The notes below the pieces were generated by a model. It saw only the letters and a program-made list of their open reading frames with translations. It ran no database searches and had not been told where the DNA came from. Below are positions 12,535-23,511 of a DNA stretch of 64,000 bases, piece after piece. Location of the stretch: assembly GCA_000711775.1 (NCBI GenBank), contig ARYC01000087.1:186001-250000 (forward strand), read 5' to 3'. Both the position numbers and the translations under genes were made by a program. This DNA is from Oxytricha trifallax (Eukaryota > Ciliophora > Spirotrichea > Sporadotrichida > Oxytrichidae). The number at the start of each line of letters is the position of its first letter. The stretch's first letter is position 1.

Positions 12535-14099
12535 ATGCTATCCAAATATATCTTTTCTAATGCTTTCAAGCAAACCGCAGCCCATACTTAACTTATCAAC
12601 GCTTCCCAAAGAACCTACTAGAAGAATCTCAGCTACGATTCCCTCTCAGAAAATGTTAAGAAAGCAGAGTATGCAGTCAGAGGAAAAATTCCACAAAGAG
12701 GTGAAGAAATCTAGGCTGCCATTAATAAAGGACAAAAATTCCCATTTGAAAAGACTACCAGTCTCAATATTGGAAATCCATAAGCAGTTGGTTAGGGTCA
12801 TATCACATTCAACAGAGAGGTAAGAAAATAAATGAGATGAACTAATTGAATTTATAGGTTCTCGCTGCTTTAATACACCCACCACTTCAAAATTCAAATG
12901 ATATTAGTCTTGACGCCAGAGAAAGAGCAAAGAAATACTCAAAGCTTCTAGTGACTCCTCTTGGTGCTTATACTGGCAACTCAAAAGGCTACAACTATGC
13001 TAGAGATAAAATTGCTGAGTACATTGGAAAGAGAGATAACGTAGAAGCTAATCCTAACAATATTTATATTACAAATGGTGCATCAGAGGGTGTTAGAACT
13101 GCTTTTACTATGTTGATTAGGGACTCAAATGACGGTATTATGATTCCAATTCCTCAATATCCACTCTACTCTGCTCTTATCACTCTTAATGGAGGTAAAC
13201 AGATTAACTACTACTTGGATGAAAGCAAGAACTGGGGTCTTGATGCAAATGATGTGAGACAATAAATTGTTAAGGCAAAGAAGGATGGAATTAACATTAG
13301 ATCTATAGTAATCATTAATCCAGGAAATCCAACCGGATAAGTTTTGAGCAAGGAGAATATTGCTGAAATCATCAATATTTGCTATGAAAATAATATTTTG
13401 ATCATGGCTGATGAGGTTTATCAAAACAATGTTTATAAGGAGGGCATTAAATTCCACAGTTTCAGGAAAGTCTTAGCTGAACAACCACCTTAAGTAAGAG
13501 ATAATGTTGAACTTTTATCTATGAACTCAATTTCAAAGGGACTACTCGGAGAATGTGGTCTTAGAGGCGGATGGCTTGAGGCTCACAACTTAGAAAATAG
13601 ATTTAATGATGAATTATACAAGCTTAAATCAATTGAACTTTGTTCTAACACTGTTGGTTAAGTAGCAACCTTACTTTCTGTTGATCCACCAACAAGAGGA
13701 GTCGAGAGTGATGCTACTGTTTAGAAGTATGAATAAGAGAAAAACGAAATATTCAAGGGTTTGAGAGAACGTGCAGAACTCTTATCTAAGACTTTCAATG
13801 AAATGAAGAATGTCACTTGCTCAGAGATCTAAGGTGCTATGTATGCTATGCCAAGAATACATTTATCCCAAAGTGCAATCGAAGCTGCTAAGAAACAGGG
13901 TGTTCAACCAGATTTCCTTTATTGCATGGAGTTAGTTGATTAGACTGGTATTATGACAGTACCAGGAAGTGGATTCGGTCAAAGAGATGGTGAATATCAT
14001 TTAAGAATTACTAACTTAGTCACTCCAACTGAAAAAATGAAGGCCGTCCTCAATGACTTCAAAGCTTTCAATGAAAAGTTCCATGACAAGTACAAGTGA
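12535..14099 (+). CDS. GPT: Alanine aminotransferase
   Basis: Class I/II PLP-dependent aminotransferase, L-alanine plus 2-oxoglutarate to pyruvate plus glutamate. Seen: LNIGNPQAVGQGHITFNRE, HPP, GAYTGNSKG, ITNGASEGV, PIPQYPLYSA, NPGNPTGQ, MADEVYQ and the PLP-lysine context SISKGLLGECG near residue 320. One 38-nt GT-AG intron (12820-12857); no IES. Mature length 508 aa, typical for the family with an N-terminal extension; the first 40 residues are rich in Lys, Ser, Thr and Gln and could target mitochondria. Gln at several conserved sites is TAA or TAG. Confidence 0.95.
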
Positions 14100-14340
14100 A
14101 CAATCTTATCATAATAATGCTTCTTAAATTTAAGTTAAATTTAACATACTAGCTGTGGTATCCAAAAACTTCTTTCACTTATTTAAGTTAACTAATTAAA
14201 TTTGATTTAAGAATATCATTATTTTAGCTTTGCTGAATAAAATTATAGATAATTCTCGAGATGTCATTCAAAATAAATTATTCGTATTAAAGTTATTAAA
14301 CTTTGGAAATATATTTAAGTATTAAGTGAGAGCTCTTTTA

Positions 14341-14685
14341 ATGGAAATCCTTAATGTTGATGCGTGTACTAACATATTGGAAGCCATCATGGATCTGCTT
14401 TCTCGCATGAAAAATCTTCTGAGAAAACAAAATGATGAGTCTGAGCAAAGTGCCATTAAATAGCTAGAAAAGCATGGAATTTTTCTCAGAAAAATAAGAA
14501 ATGTAAAGCTTATTATTTTTCGTCTCATTCTTGAAAAGTTTCCAAGAAAAACATTAATAAATGAAAAATTTATAGGATACCTATAATCTTTTTCGAGCTG
14601 TAAGTCAACAGTTATATGGTTACATTAATATTTTTAATTAATAATGATTTTTATTAAATAATGGATCAGAAGAGAGATATAATGA
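14341..14685 (+). CDS. Small orphan ORF, possible macronuclear piece
   Basis: An ATG-started frame of about 114 codons to TGA, with one internal TAG and more at the end. The first 75 codons look coding (Leu/Lys/Glu-rich, helical). The start context GAGAGCTCTTTTAATGG resembles that of the gene at 15994 (GAGAGCTCTAATGG), so it may be a displaced or duplicated first piece. No family recognised. Confidence 0.35.
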
Positions 14686-15104
14686 AGTATAAATAAAACT
14701 TAATGAGTTTAAGCTAGCTAATTCATCCGTAAATTTATTGTTTATAAGTCTGACAGTTAATATAAATTCAATTATAGGTAATTGAGTTGATGACAAATTT
14801 CATCATTGAAAGAGAAAAAAACTTCCATTCCCACGAAAATTTATATAAAATAGTTAGTTTTAAATTTTATTTTACTTTTTAAGTCTATAATAGCTATAAA
14901 TTATGTAAATACTTGAAATAGAATATAAGACCTGTAAAAAATCCATTTACTTCAAAAATAAAACAAATTAAATTTTATTTAAAATTCAATAGATAATTCT
15001 GAGTTACAAATTTCCTCGTAAGAACCAGACTTATGAAACAATACGAAAAACTTTGATTTGATAAGGATGTTTTTGGATCTACTACTTATCTCCCACAATT
15101 ATTA
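14686..15104. other. AT-rich non-coding
   Basis: Nothing gene-like seen; flanks the foldback element. Confidence 0.5.
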
Positions 15105-15112
15105 GAAAAATT

Positions 15113-15743
15113 GGCTAGCAGGTAGAACACACCCCCCCCTAATGTACTATTTTCTTTTTGTAGTCTTGTAGAGTTTTTGACGCTGAGCAAGATTGTCAGA
15201 AGCGCCTTTTGCTTTCGAGCAATAGTTTTCGAGCTATGACCAAAAGTAAGCTCAATTTTATACATAAAAACATCATAAAATATAGTCAAAAATTAAAAAA
15301 ATTTATTCGATATATTTTTATTAAAAATCAATTTTTTGGTGTTTTTGTCATATCTTGAGCAAAAATATCATAATTAAAGTAGTATTTTGAAATCTAACAA
15401 ATTTTGTCCAAATTTAATAATTTTATCATTACTGATGTATTTCTTGACAAAATTTGTTAGATTTCAAAATACTACTTTAATTATGATATTTTTGCTCAAG
15501 ATATGACAAAAACACCAAAAAATTGATTTTTAATAAAAATATATAGAATAAATTTTTTTAATTTTTGACTATATTTTATGATGTTTTTATGTATAATATT
15601 GAACTTCTTTTTTGTCATAGCTCAAAAACTATTGCTCGCAAGCAAAAGGCGCTTCTGACTATCTTGCTCAGCGTCAAAAACTCTACAAGACTACAAAAAG
15701 AAAATAGTACATTAGGGGGGGGGGTGTGTTCTACCTGCTAGCC
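15113..15743. mobile_element. Foldback (MITE-like) element, 8-bp target duplication
   Basis: A 631-bp near-perfect palindrome: two arms of about 295 bp around a loop of about 35 bp near 15411-15447. Ends are GGCTAGCAGG and CCTGCTAGCC, followed inside by a run of C (or G). GAAAAATT repeats directly outside both ends (15105-15112, 15744-15751), an 8-bp duplication like that of hAT-type elements. No transposase frame inside, so it would be non-autonomous. The superfamily is inferred from duplication length only. Confidence 0.85.
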
Positions 15744-15993
15744 GAAAAATTTATCCATTTTATACTTTGATGGAAAAAATACTCAGATCCACCAGATCGA
15801 CCTTTTTTAACATAAAGAGAAATATTCAATTGCATTTTAATTAAATATCTCTATTTTGTATATGAAATATATATAGCTTGGGTTCACTGAATTTTGGAAG
15901 TTATAAGAAATTCAGACCTATTCCGATCTAAAGACATACTTATGTGATGAAATTCTTTCATAAATAATTTAAGATTCATTTAAGAGAGCTCTA

Positions 15994-17136
15994 ATGGATG
16001 AGCAAGTACGATTAGACAGAGCTAACATTGAATCTTACTTAATAAGTGAGAGCAGTCCCTATTAAATTATTATTCAAAATTATTGCAAAAGTTTTGTATA
16101 AAATTCAAATTATAATTATAATCAGATAGCTCAAGTGTCGATTTGGATGGATTAATATAAAAATAGAATACTCAAAATGTTAAAAGTAAAGGGTATACGA
16201 GATTAGGGTTGTAAAAAAATATATTATAAAAATCGTCTACCTAAAATAAAAACAACTCTGGGAATCTTAATTTAAACTTCTTTATTTCATTTTAAAATAT
16301 GTGTTGTATATAATAAATTCTCGCTCAGCATTTATTAGAACCAAAGTCTAGAAACCTGTTCCCAGTCGATAATTCAGGAGGGTACAGTCACTTTAAAATT
16401 TAAGGTAGTAGCAGCGGTAATTATCAGAAAAAAGAATTAAAATATAGCAGTAATTCTAGTTCAATAGGCATGGGGAAGTAAAAAAGTAACTCACGTAAAG
16501 CTCCAAGCTATGGTTCACTAATCGAAGCAAGTAGTTATCAGTCACACGATCTTGATTTTTCAAAAAAGGTTTATATGCCTTAAAAAGGTTCATAAAAAAT
16601 GAATATTTAATCTGGATGAGGATGATCAGAGTGCTTCAGTCCCATCTTCTCACTCCCTCATCGAAGAAAGTGAAAACGAATTAAGTATTATGTTTAATTT
16701 ATTATAAAATCAACAGAGTCATACACATTGGGGAAAAGTCATTCCAAGAAGTAATCAGCGAAGAACCAAACTAACTCGTAAGAAAATGATGACATAATGA
16801 AACTGCTCCGATAGAAAAATGATCAGATTCGAATGGAACACTCCAATTAAAATTGCATTAATCTCAAAGATGTCATAAAGCAGGTGATCTATTTATAAAA
16901 TGAGTAAATTTATAGCCAAGTTTATTTAGATAAACTAATTTAAGGTAGGTAGCTTCAATCATGACTAGCTGGCATTTCAGTAACAGTAAAAATAATAGCT
17001 TAACAATGCCGTTGAGTTAAAAATTGGCTTGAACTCGTCTAGTGATGCAAATTATAATTTAAATCTTGATGAAGAAAATAAATACGAGGAGGAGTTCTCT
17101 GGCTCAGATTCTTAATTTTTATTTAAATATCCTTGA
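15994..17136 (+). CDS. Ser-rich hypothetical protein, IES-interrupted
   Basis: Starts MDEQVRLDRANIESYL at 15994. Coding-like blocks continue at about 16325-16557, 16620-16682, 16700-16883, 16912-17015 and 17033-17136, ending in an acidic tail before TGA. The blocks join in frame through IESs at about 16558-16618 (GAT pointer, weak), 16683-16699 and 17016-17032, and a 34-nt GT-AG intron at about 16884-16912. The stretch 16060-16320 must hold at least one more IES, not resolved. No known domain; rich in Ser, Lys, Asn and Gln. Confidence 0.5.
16683..16699 (+). other. Very short IES, pointer AATT (17 bp)
   Basis: AATT at 16679-16682 and 16696-16699. Removal joins SENE to FIIKSTESY in frame. Confidence 0.5.
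17016..17032 (+). other. Very short IES, pointer TTGA (17 bp)
   Basis: TTGA at 17012-17015 and 17029-17032. Removal changes frame from LTMP to LNSSSDANY and avoids a TGA. Confidence 0.5.
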
Positions 17137-17300
17137 TATTATTGAAAAACCATAAATCCCACCCTTGTTTAATGAATTTAAGTGATTTATTAAATTGATT
17201 AAAATGTTTGTAGACAAATAAGTATTTTGCATTTCTTATTAAACTATACTTAAATTAATTAATATTTAAATAATAAGCTAAATATATTTTAAATTCTTCG

Positions 17301-19281
17301 ATGAGCATGGAAGACAGCGACCAAGAAGAGGAAAACCACTTTAATTACATGAGCTTTAAAAAGGTTCCTGATGACACTCTATAAAATATAAGGAATGAAT
17401 CCAAGCCAGCTAAAATAAAATAAACAGAAGAAGACAATGTCGATTTCATTATCGAGGATTATATTATTGTTTCATTATAAAATTTAATTTCTTATATATT
17501 ATAAACAACAATGGAATTTTTTTGATTTGGCCATAAATAGTAAAATAATACCTAAAATTAACTTAATCTAAACAAATAGCTTTAAACAGCTCAAATATTT
17601 AATGAGGACATTACAACATAATAGCACTATAAAAACCCTCTAAATAAAGATGAAAAAAATCAAATATAACGCCTAAATGCTAAAATCCAACTCAACTCAC
17701 AGAGCTTTAATAAATTAAACACTATTTATTTCATTTATAAAAATGCTTGAAGCAATACGAAAGTGGCGACGTTACTTTTATTAATTACATTCTTGAAATT
17801 AAATCCGCCTTAAATCTCAAATGTATGTAAATATAACTCTTTTTAATTACCGCACCACAAAATCCTAGCTCTTAGATGTTGAAATTTATGAATATGTTGA
17901 ACAAACCGAAATCATAAGAGGATCATTAGTTTACATCTTCGAAACTCTCATCACAAAATTAAAAACATCCCAAAATCATAATAGATTAGACGGATGACAT
18001 GTATAGATCTCAATTTTGTGGGGGTCATGAACAACACTCCCAATAAACAAAACCCTCAACTTCTTTCTAATTAGCTATAATATATAAATTAAAAACTATA
18101 AGGTGAACTAAGCTTATTAGCTATTATTTTGTAACAAGTTAACTGGTTATCATCAACAACTATTTTATTTTTTCAATAGTAAATTGTTTAATAAATTTAA
18201 ACTGATGCACCAATATCAGAGCAACATGACATCCAATGGATATAACAGAAGAGTTGAGGAGTGCAGTGAAGTTAGTAGTGGTGAATAAATAGAAAACGAG
18301 AGCGTTAGCACTAATTCATGATTTTTATTTTTATTACACCAATTCGAAACAAGCAAATATATACTCCCCGTAAAAATAATCACAGAAAAGTTTGTTACCC
18401 AGCCCAGATCCAAGAAGCAAAAGAATTCCATATTTATCATCGTAAGATAATATAAAAAGTAACGAAAGTCACGATGTTAACATCACCCCCTCATCCCTGT
18501 TTTTTAATGATCAGAGTGCTTCACATGACTTACAAATAAACTCGGAGTATTGCACAAAGATATAATAGCTTATATTTTAAAATCTTAATGTATCTAAATT
18601 CAGTAAATTAATTCACAAAATTTTCTAATTATTATTAATACTTAAGTGATAGTAAAATCACATAAAGAGGTAACAGCCAAAAAGCATTGATGTTGAGGAT
18701 GTAGAAGAAATAAAATAAAATAGTGAGGTAATTTAGACATAGTAATTATAGCCAAAGTAAGATGATATACTACCTAATCAATAGACTATGAGCTATTCCT
18801 TATTATATAATAGATTGAAATATAAATATTGCTCAATCATAATGGGAAATTTAAGTGAACAATATTAAAGCATTAAAGAGAGCAAAAAATTTGCCAAATT
18901 TTTTAATTATGATTCATTTATCACAAGATAATATTTACTGGCTGGACTATTCCCATCTATTTGTGAGAGAATTGTGAAGTTTGTTAAGTAAATTTTTTAT
19001 CAAAATCAAAATCAATTTATCTTTCTCTTATGATGTGATAAAATTAAAAAAAAACAATCAATATGTTTGGATAATTTTGAATTCAATAACACCATATTCC
19101 AAATTATAATGTTAGGACAAAATTTAAATTTATTAATGATAAAAAATTCTAATTTGATTTGATTTATCCACTTAGTTTATACTTAGAGAATATTGAGTAA
19201 TAAACTCATTAAATTATATTGATAAGGAGTCAAGGAGCTTCTAATAACCCTCTGAGTATTACAAATCACTATATTTCATGA
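17301..19281 (+). CDS. Acidic/Gln-rich hypothetical protein, IES-interrupted
   Basis: Starts MSMEDSDQEEENHF. Blocks at 17301-17458, 17609-17720, about 17840-18075, 18200-18317, 18346-18617 and 18663-18990, and a last exon 19175-19281 reached through a GT-AG intron of about 185 nt. Pointers GAGGA, AATTC and TCACA make in-frame joins; the joins around 17720-17840 and 18075-18200 are not resolved. The C-terminal block (YSLLYNRLKYKYCSIIMGNL, then LFPSICERIVKFV) looks globular; the rest is disordered. No family recognised. Confidence 0.5.
17459..17608 (+). other. IES, pointer GAGGA (150 bp)
   Basis: GAGGA at 17454-17458 and 17604-17608. Removal joins DFIIED to ITTQQHY. Confidence 0.65.
18318..18345 (+). 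other. IES, pointer AATTC (28 bp)
   Basis: AATTC at 18313-18317 and 18341-18345. Removes an in-frame TGA and joins SVSTNS to KQANIYS. Confidence 0.65.
18618..18662 (+). other. IES, pointer TCACA (45 bp)
   Basis: TCACA at 18613-18617 and 18658-18662. Its length is a multiple of three and it removes an in-frame TGA. Confidence 0.6.
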
Positions 19282-20008
19282 TTTTTATTTTTAATATTTT
19301 TAACAACTATAAAACTGAATTTATTTTATTATACAGCAATAACTCTTAATAATGATTAAGCCTAAGATATATAGAAATGATGATGGCATGTGCACTTTAA
19401 TAAAAGTGAGTGAAATAATAGTATACATAGTTTTTATTTTTAAATAACGAAATTTATTGATCTAAAAAATAATATTTTTTACTTAATCAAAGCACAGATT
19501 TATTCATTCTAGTTATAAATAGATTGCAAGCAAATTACATTATATGGAAGGAAATAGAATAATAAATTTATTTTTATGGAATAATATTATTATAATATTA
19601 AGCTTTATTTAATTATAAAAGGTTATTATTTAATAAAAGCAAAATTAGGAAAATGCTTAATAAATAATCAATTTTTTTAAAAATATATATTTAGAGTAAA
19701 AATGAAATTAATTATTACAATTATCTTGATTGTTTTTGCAGAATTTATGAATATTTACAATTAAGAAAATTATTAAAACTATTTAATCTTAAATGTTCTT
19801 AAAATTATATTAATTTGAAATATTTAAAGTAATATTAAATTATTATTATAGTTAAAGATATTTTTAAAACAGGAAGTTAATATACCTCACATTTTCCTAG
19901 TTTTGACTATTTCATATATTAAATATAAATACTCATATTTGGTTGATTTGTATCTAAGATGAGTATAAAATCAATTTAATTATAAATAATTTAACATTTA
20001 TAAAAATA
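19282..20008. other. AT-rich non-coding, 0.7 kb
   Basis: No coding-like frame or repeat recognised on either strand. Confidence 0.5.
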
Positions 20009-21052
20009 ATGACATCTTATCCAGCAGAAAACTATACATATGTTAGTAATTTATTTTTGAATTTTATTTCTCTTTTTATTTCAAGGAGAGTCCTCATTCA
20101 ATCAAATCAATACAAATATATTCTAAAAATAATGGATTTATATAGGTGAATGACTATCACTAATTTCCTTACTACTACCATGATTTATATGCTTAATATC
20201 CTTAACAATAAGTCCATCACTATTACGACGCCTACTACAATTATCTGGTAAGTTCTTTATACTTAAAAAAAGCAATTTTTACTAAAATAATCATGAGAGA
20301 TTTGTTAAATAATAAAATTGACTTATATGTATATATTTACAGAAATCAGACTATGACAGGCACATCCAGAACTAATCAGAACAAGAATCCAATTAAATAT
20401 AGCAAATGAAGGAAAGAATTAAAATGTTAACTTCCAAAGCCAAATTGAAAGAATTGGATTTACTTGATGAGAAAGATTAATTAGAGAGCTTTAAGGAAGC
20501 TTTGTTAAAGAAGGAGTAGGAATAATTGCGAACTGATCGAGAAGTACAACTAGAATTGAAAAGAATTTAGGATATTACTGAAAGAATTGATGATAAAGTT
20601 GAGAGTCTCATGCTAAAACATTTAATTTGTTCTTTTATAACTGAGGTTACCAGAGATTAGTAGTTATAAGTATAAATCTATGCTATTATAGTTTACCACC
20701 CCCTAAATATTATTTCCCACCATAACCCTGGTCTTAGGTTAACGGAGTGTATGAAACTGGTATGCCTTAGGTGTTTTGTAACGCTTGCTCACTACATCAT
20801 CACCCTCACCATCACTGTACAGCTCAATCAGCATGCTGTACCAAACCTAAAGTTATTCAAGAAAACTTTGTATATGTACAAAACGCTGGAAATTAATTTT
20901 TAGACAGAAGGAACAGAGGTGATAGGAGAAATATGGGAGCATCGAGAAGTGTCAGCGATTTAAATTTCTTTGAGAGAAACTCATTAAGAAAATCTATTAA
21001 TGAGAAACGCAAATGGATTGATTACAATAATCTCTCAAAGTACTACTAGTGA
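20009..21052 (+). CDS. His/Pro/Tyr-rich coiled-coil protein
   Basis: Starts MTSYPAENYTY. GT-AG introns at 20042-20085, 20248-20342 and 20605-20645; spliced length 864 nt (287 aa). A Tyr/His/Gln-rich N-terminus is followed by a charged coiled coil (about residues 65-130: KERIKMLTSKAKLKELDLL and onward), then a Pro/Tyr segment, a Cys/His cluster (CNACSLHHHPHHHC) and an Arg-rich tail. Stop TGA. The His/Cys cluster could bind metal, but no family is recognised. No IES was found. Confidence 0.7.
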
Positions 21053-21188
21053 AATGCTGTTGTAGATAACTCTCTTTATAAGTTTGTAACATAATAATTT
21101 CTTTTTATTTCCTACCAATCATTTAATCTATGAAAGCATTCTTTATAATAATAAGAGTAATAAATCAACCATTGTTAAATAAATATCA

Positions 21189-21710
21189 CAGATTGGCTTT
21201 ATTTTACTTTTGCTACTGTAGTCTCAGTTATTCAAATTATCTGCAGACACTTTAAATACTTGTAAAGGTAAAGCAATTAAACTGAAATGCTGCTATAATT
21301 TTTCTCTCTCCAATTAAGCAGTGCATGTGTAGATGATTTTAAGAGGTAAATCTTGGCTTATGAAATCCTTTAAATCTATAATAAGACACAAAATTAAATA
21401 AGAATCAATAATAACATTTTCTCATATGTATTTATTATATTTTTAATAGTATGATCCTAATTTGATTTAATTTCTTTCAACTTCTTGAGGGTGGAGTTCT
21501 CTCATTAATGAATATGATTTATCCCTCATGTGAGCAAACAATTTATAATGTAGCTCAGAAGTGTAGTCAACTGAGTTCAAATTTTATAAGTGGAACTTGC
21601 TTATCATCTGATAATGAAACGATGCATCTGGTTTAATGTCTTTAAATACATACACGAATTCATCCTAAATAACTCATATTGATCATTAATATAAAGTTGT
21701 AAGCATGAGT
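21189..21710 (+). CDS. Coding-like fragment, possible secreted protein piece
   Basis: Two open blocks, about 21189-21450 (hydrophobic IGFILLLLLQSQ like a signal peptide, then Cys-rich) and 21468-21700 (LLEGGVLSLMNMIYPSCE, then CLSSDNETMHLV). They are in different frames, so an IES or frame break lies between. It lies just beyond the secreted-protein pair at 23.5-27.9 kb, with the 21953-23239 gene between. Not recognised. Confidence 0.3.
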
Positions 21711-21952
21711 AGAAAAAATAATAGAACTTACTTAATAAACACAATTTTCTCCTTTTAGAACAAAAGAACAAAATAAACAATCAGAATGTTAGAATAATTT
21801 ATCTTAAAAACCATCAATTTAATAGGGAATCTTATTTTCAAATTATTTATGATCCGATGAGATATTTTCAACCATTTTATCCTTAATTATATTTATTAAT
21901 ATTAAATCAGTTATCTTTTTAATTGCTGTCCTTTTTCTATACAAATCAATAA

Positions 21953-23239
21953 TCACTCTTTACTATTATTAATAAAGAAATCCGCATCACTCTTAATCTC
22001 CTAATTTCTTTTAATTATCAATTTTGTAAAGGCTTTTCTTTTGCACTTAGTCTACTACTCTACATATAACTTAATAATTTGATTAATTTTCAATTTCTAA
22101 TTGATATGCTGCTTCAATAGCTCATCCGTGCATTAATCACTTGAAATACCTTTTTGTTACAGTTAATAGCGATATTTGGTAAAATTTTTAGCTTTCCTTA
22201 AGTTTTCTGTGAGTTCAAGCTATTGTTAATGACTTAGATTTTGTTGTGTGAGATATGCTTAGAATTTCATTTCTATTTGAAAAAGGTAGTAATATTTCTC
22301 AATATTTTAGTCAGACTTGATATTTGAGTAGAAATTTTAGTAATTTCGTTTTTAAGGCTAAGGATTTTTAAGCTAGATTTCTACAAATCTTAACTTCAAG
22401 TTCTTGAATATTAGGTAATCAATGTTAAACAATTTCTAGGCCTCTGCCTGAGTTATCATTTTGAACTATTCTAACTGTTTGCATTCATAGCATATAGGCA
22501 ACTTCAAAATAGGACACACTATAAGCCTTTGATCTTAAATATTAACATCCAGATTTACCAAGTGACAATTAATGCATTATCAACTACATGCGATGAACAT
22601 CAGCATTTTCCTAAGAAACTCTGTATCCTCAATAGTAATCTTAAACTTCTAGATTTTATTAGCTTCATTTGATGTCCGTTGTTTTATTGTAATTTTTGAG
22701 TTTTTTGCCTCTGTTTTACTAGCAACACTTTTTACCACAGCATCTCAAAATGTCTTGAACTTTTCTTCTTCCAAGTTATTCTTAATTAATTTCCTTAACA
22801 GTTCTATGTTCCAACTGAGCATATAGAATTATCGAGAGCATCTTGCTATAATAAAAAGCATTTCACTGGGATTTAGCCACTCACATATATTTACATACAA
22901 TCTTTTCTTAGTGAAATGTTTCTCTTAGACAATTGGATAAGTCACTATCTTAGAAAACATTGTCAAATCATTTGGTTCCTTGCCATATAAGAGGTTGTTA
23001 TATCGCATTATATTTAGCTGATTCTAGCCTTATTTTATCAGTTTTTATCCATTTCTTGAGGTTGTGTCTGGTTTAACTAGAGATTATTAATTTTGAAAAG
23101 GTTTAGAATCAGGTTTTTATTTAGACTTCTAATCTGTGTTTAAATTGTTTAATTTAGAATTGTATTTTTAATTTCTCTTATTTTGATATTAATTGGTATT
23201 ATTACTTCGATTTTAACCGCACGAGAGATTTTTTCGCAT
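21953..23239 (-). CDS. F-box plus XPA/Rad14-like protein with two in-frame TGAs
   Basis: A 429-codon minus-strand frame from ATG at 23239 (MRKNLSCGQNRSNN) to TGA at 21953-21955. An F-box-like stretch (CEWLNPSEMLFIIARCSRQF) precedes a segment resembling the XPA DNA-damage-recognition domain: CINC, then LPICYEC, then MITQAEAQKLF and LRFVEIQLKNPQ, matching the order CxxC, LPxCxxC, ITKTEAK, LKFIxKKNP. Two in-frame TGA codons (22745-22747, 22580-22582) interrupt it. They could sit in short IESs (a 39-bp ACA-bounded and a 21-bp TGT-bounded option exist), be nonsense mutations, or be decoded. The XPA call is from motif spacing only. Confidence 0.55.
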
Positions 23240-23511
23240 AATCCTATTTTTTAATAAAATTTTTAAAATCAAGAATCATAAAGATATGAAAGCATTTCTC
23301 TTTAAGAATTTTAAATGTTCAAAAATTTTGTTAATATATTTACTTAAAATGTAATTTTTATCAAATAAAGAATAAAAAATGAAATGACTTTTTTCAATAT
23401 TAAACAACAATATTAGCCTAATTATTCACAAATAGCATGAAGATCATTTTAAAATTGTAAAAGCAAGAATATTTCTTCACTTAAATTTAAATATACAAAA
23501 CAGCATCATAC

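Noticed and set aside
15086-15289. Minus-strand 67-codon frame in the foldback element.
   Set aside because: It lies in the palindrome arm; the mirrored arm gives an equivalent frame and no transposase motif is present.
16622-18521. A 17-bp repeat (ATGATCAGAGTGCTTCA) at about 16622 and 18505, both read as DQSAS, looked like a scrambled pointer.
   Set aside because: Both copies are internal to blocks that join well to their own neighbours in frame, so neither behaves as an end. Related Ser-rich coding or chance explains it better.
18317-19293. A 19-bp repeat (TTCATGATTTTTATTTTTA) at 18317 and 19275.
   Set aside because: One copy lies across an IES boundary with its own AATTC pointer, the other at the gene's stop; T-rich simple sequence is enough to explain it.
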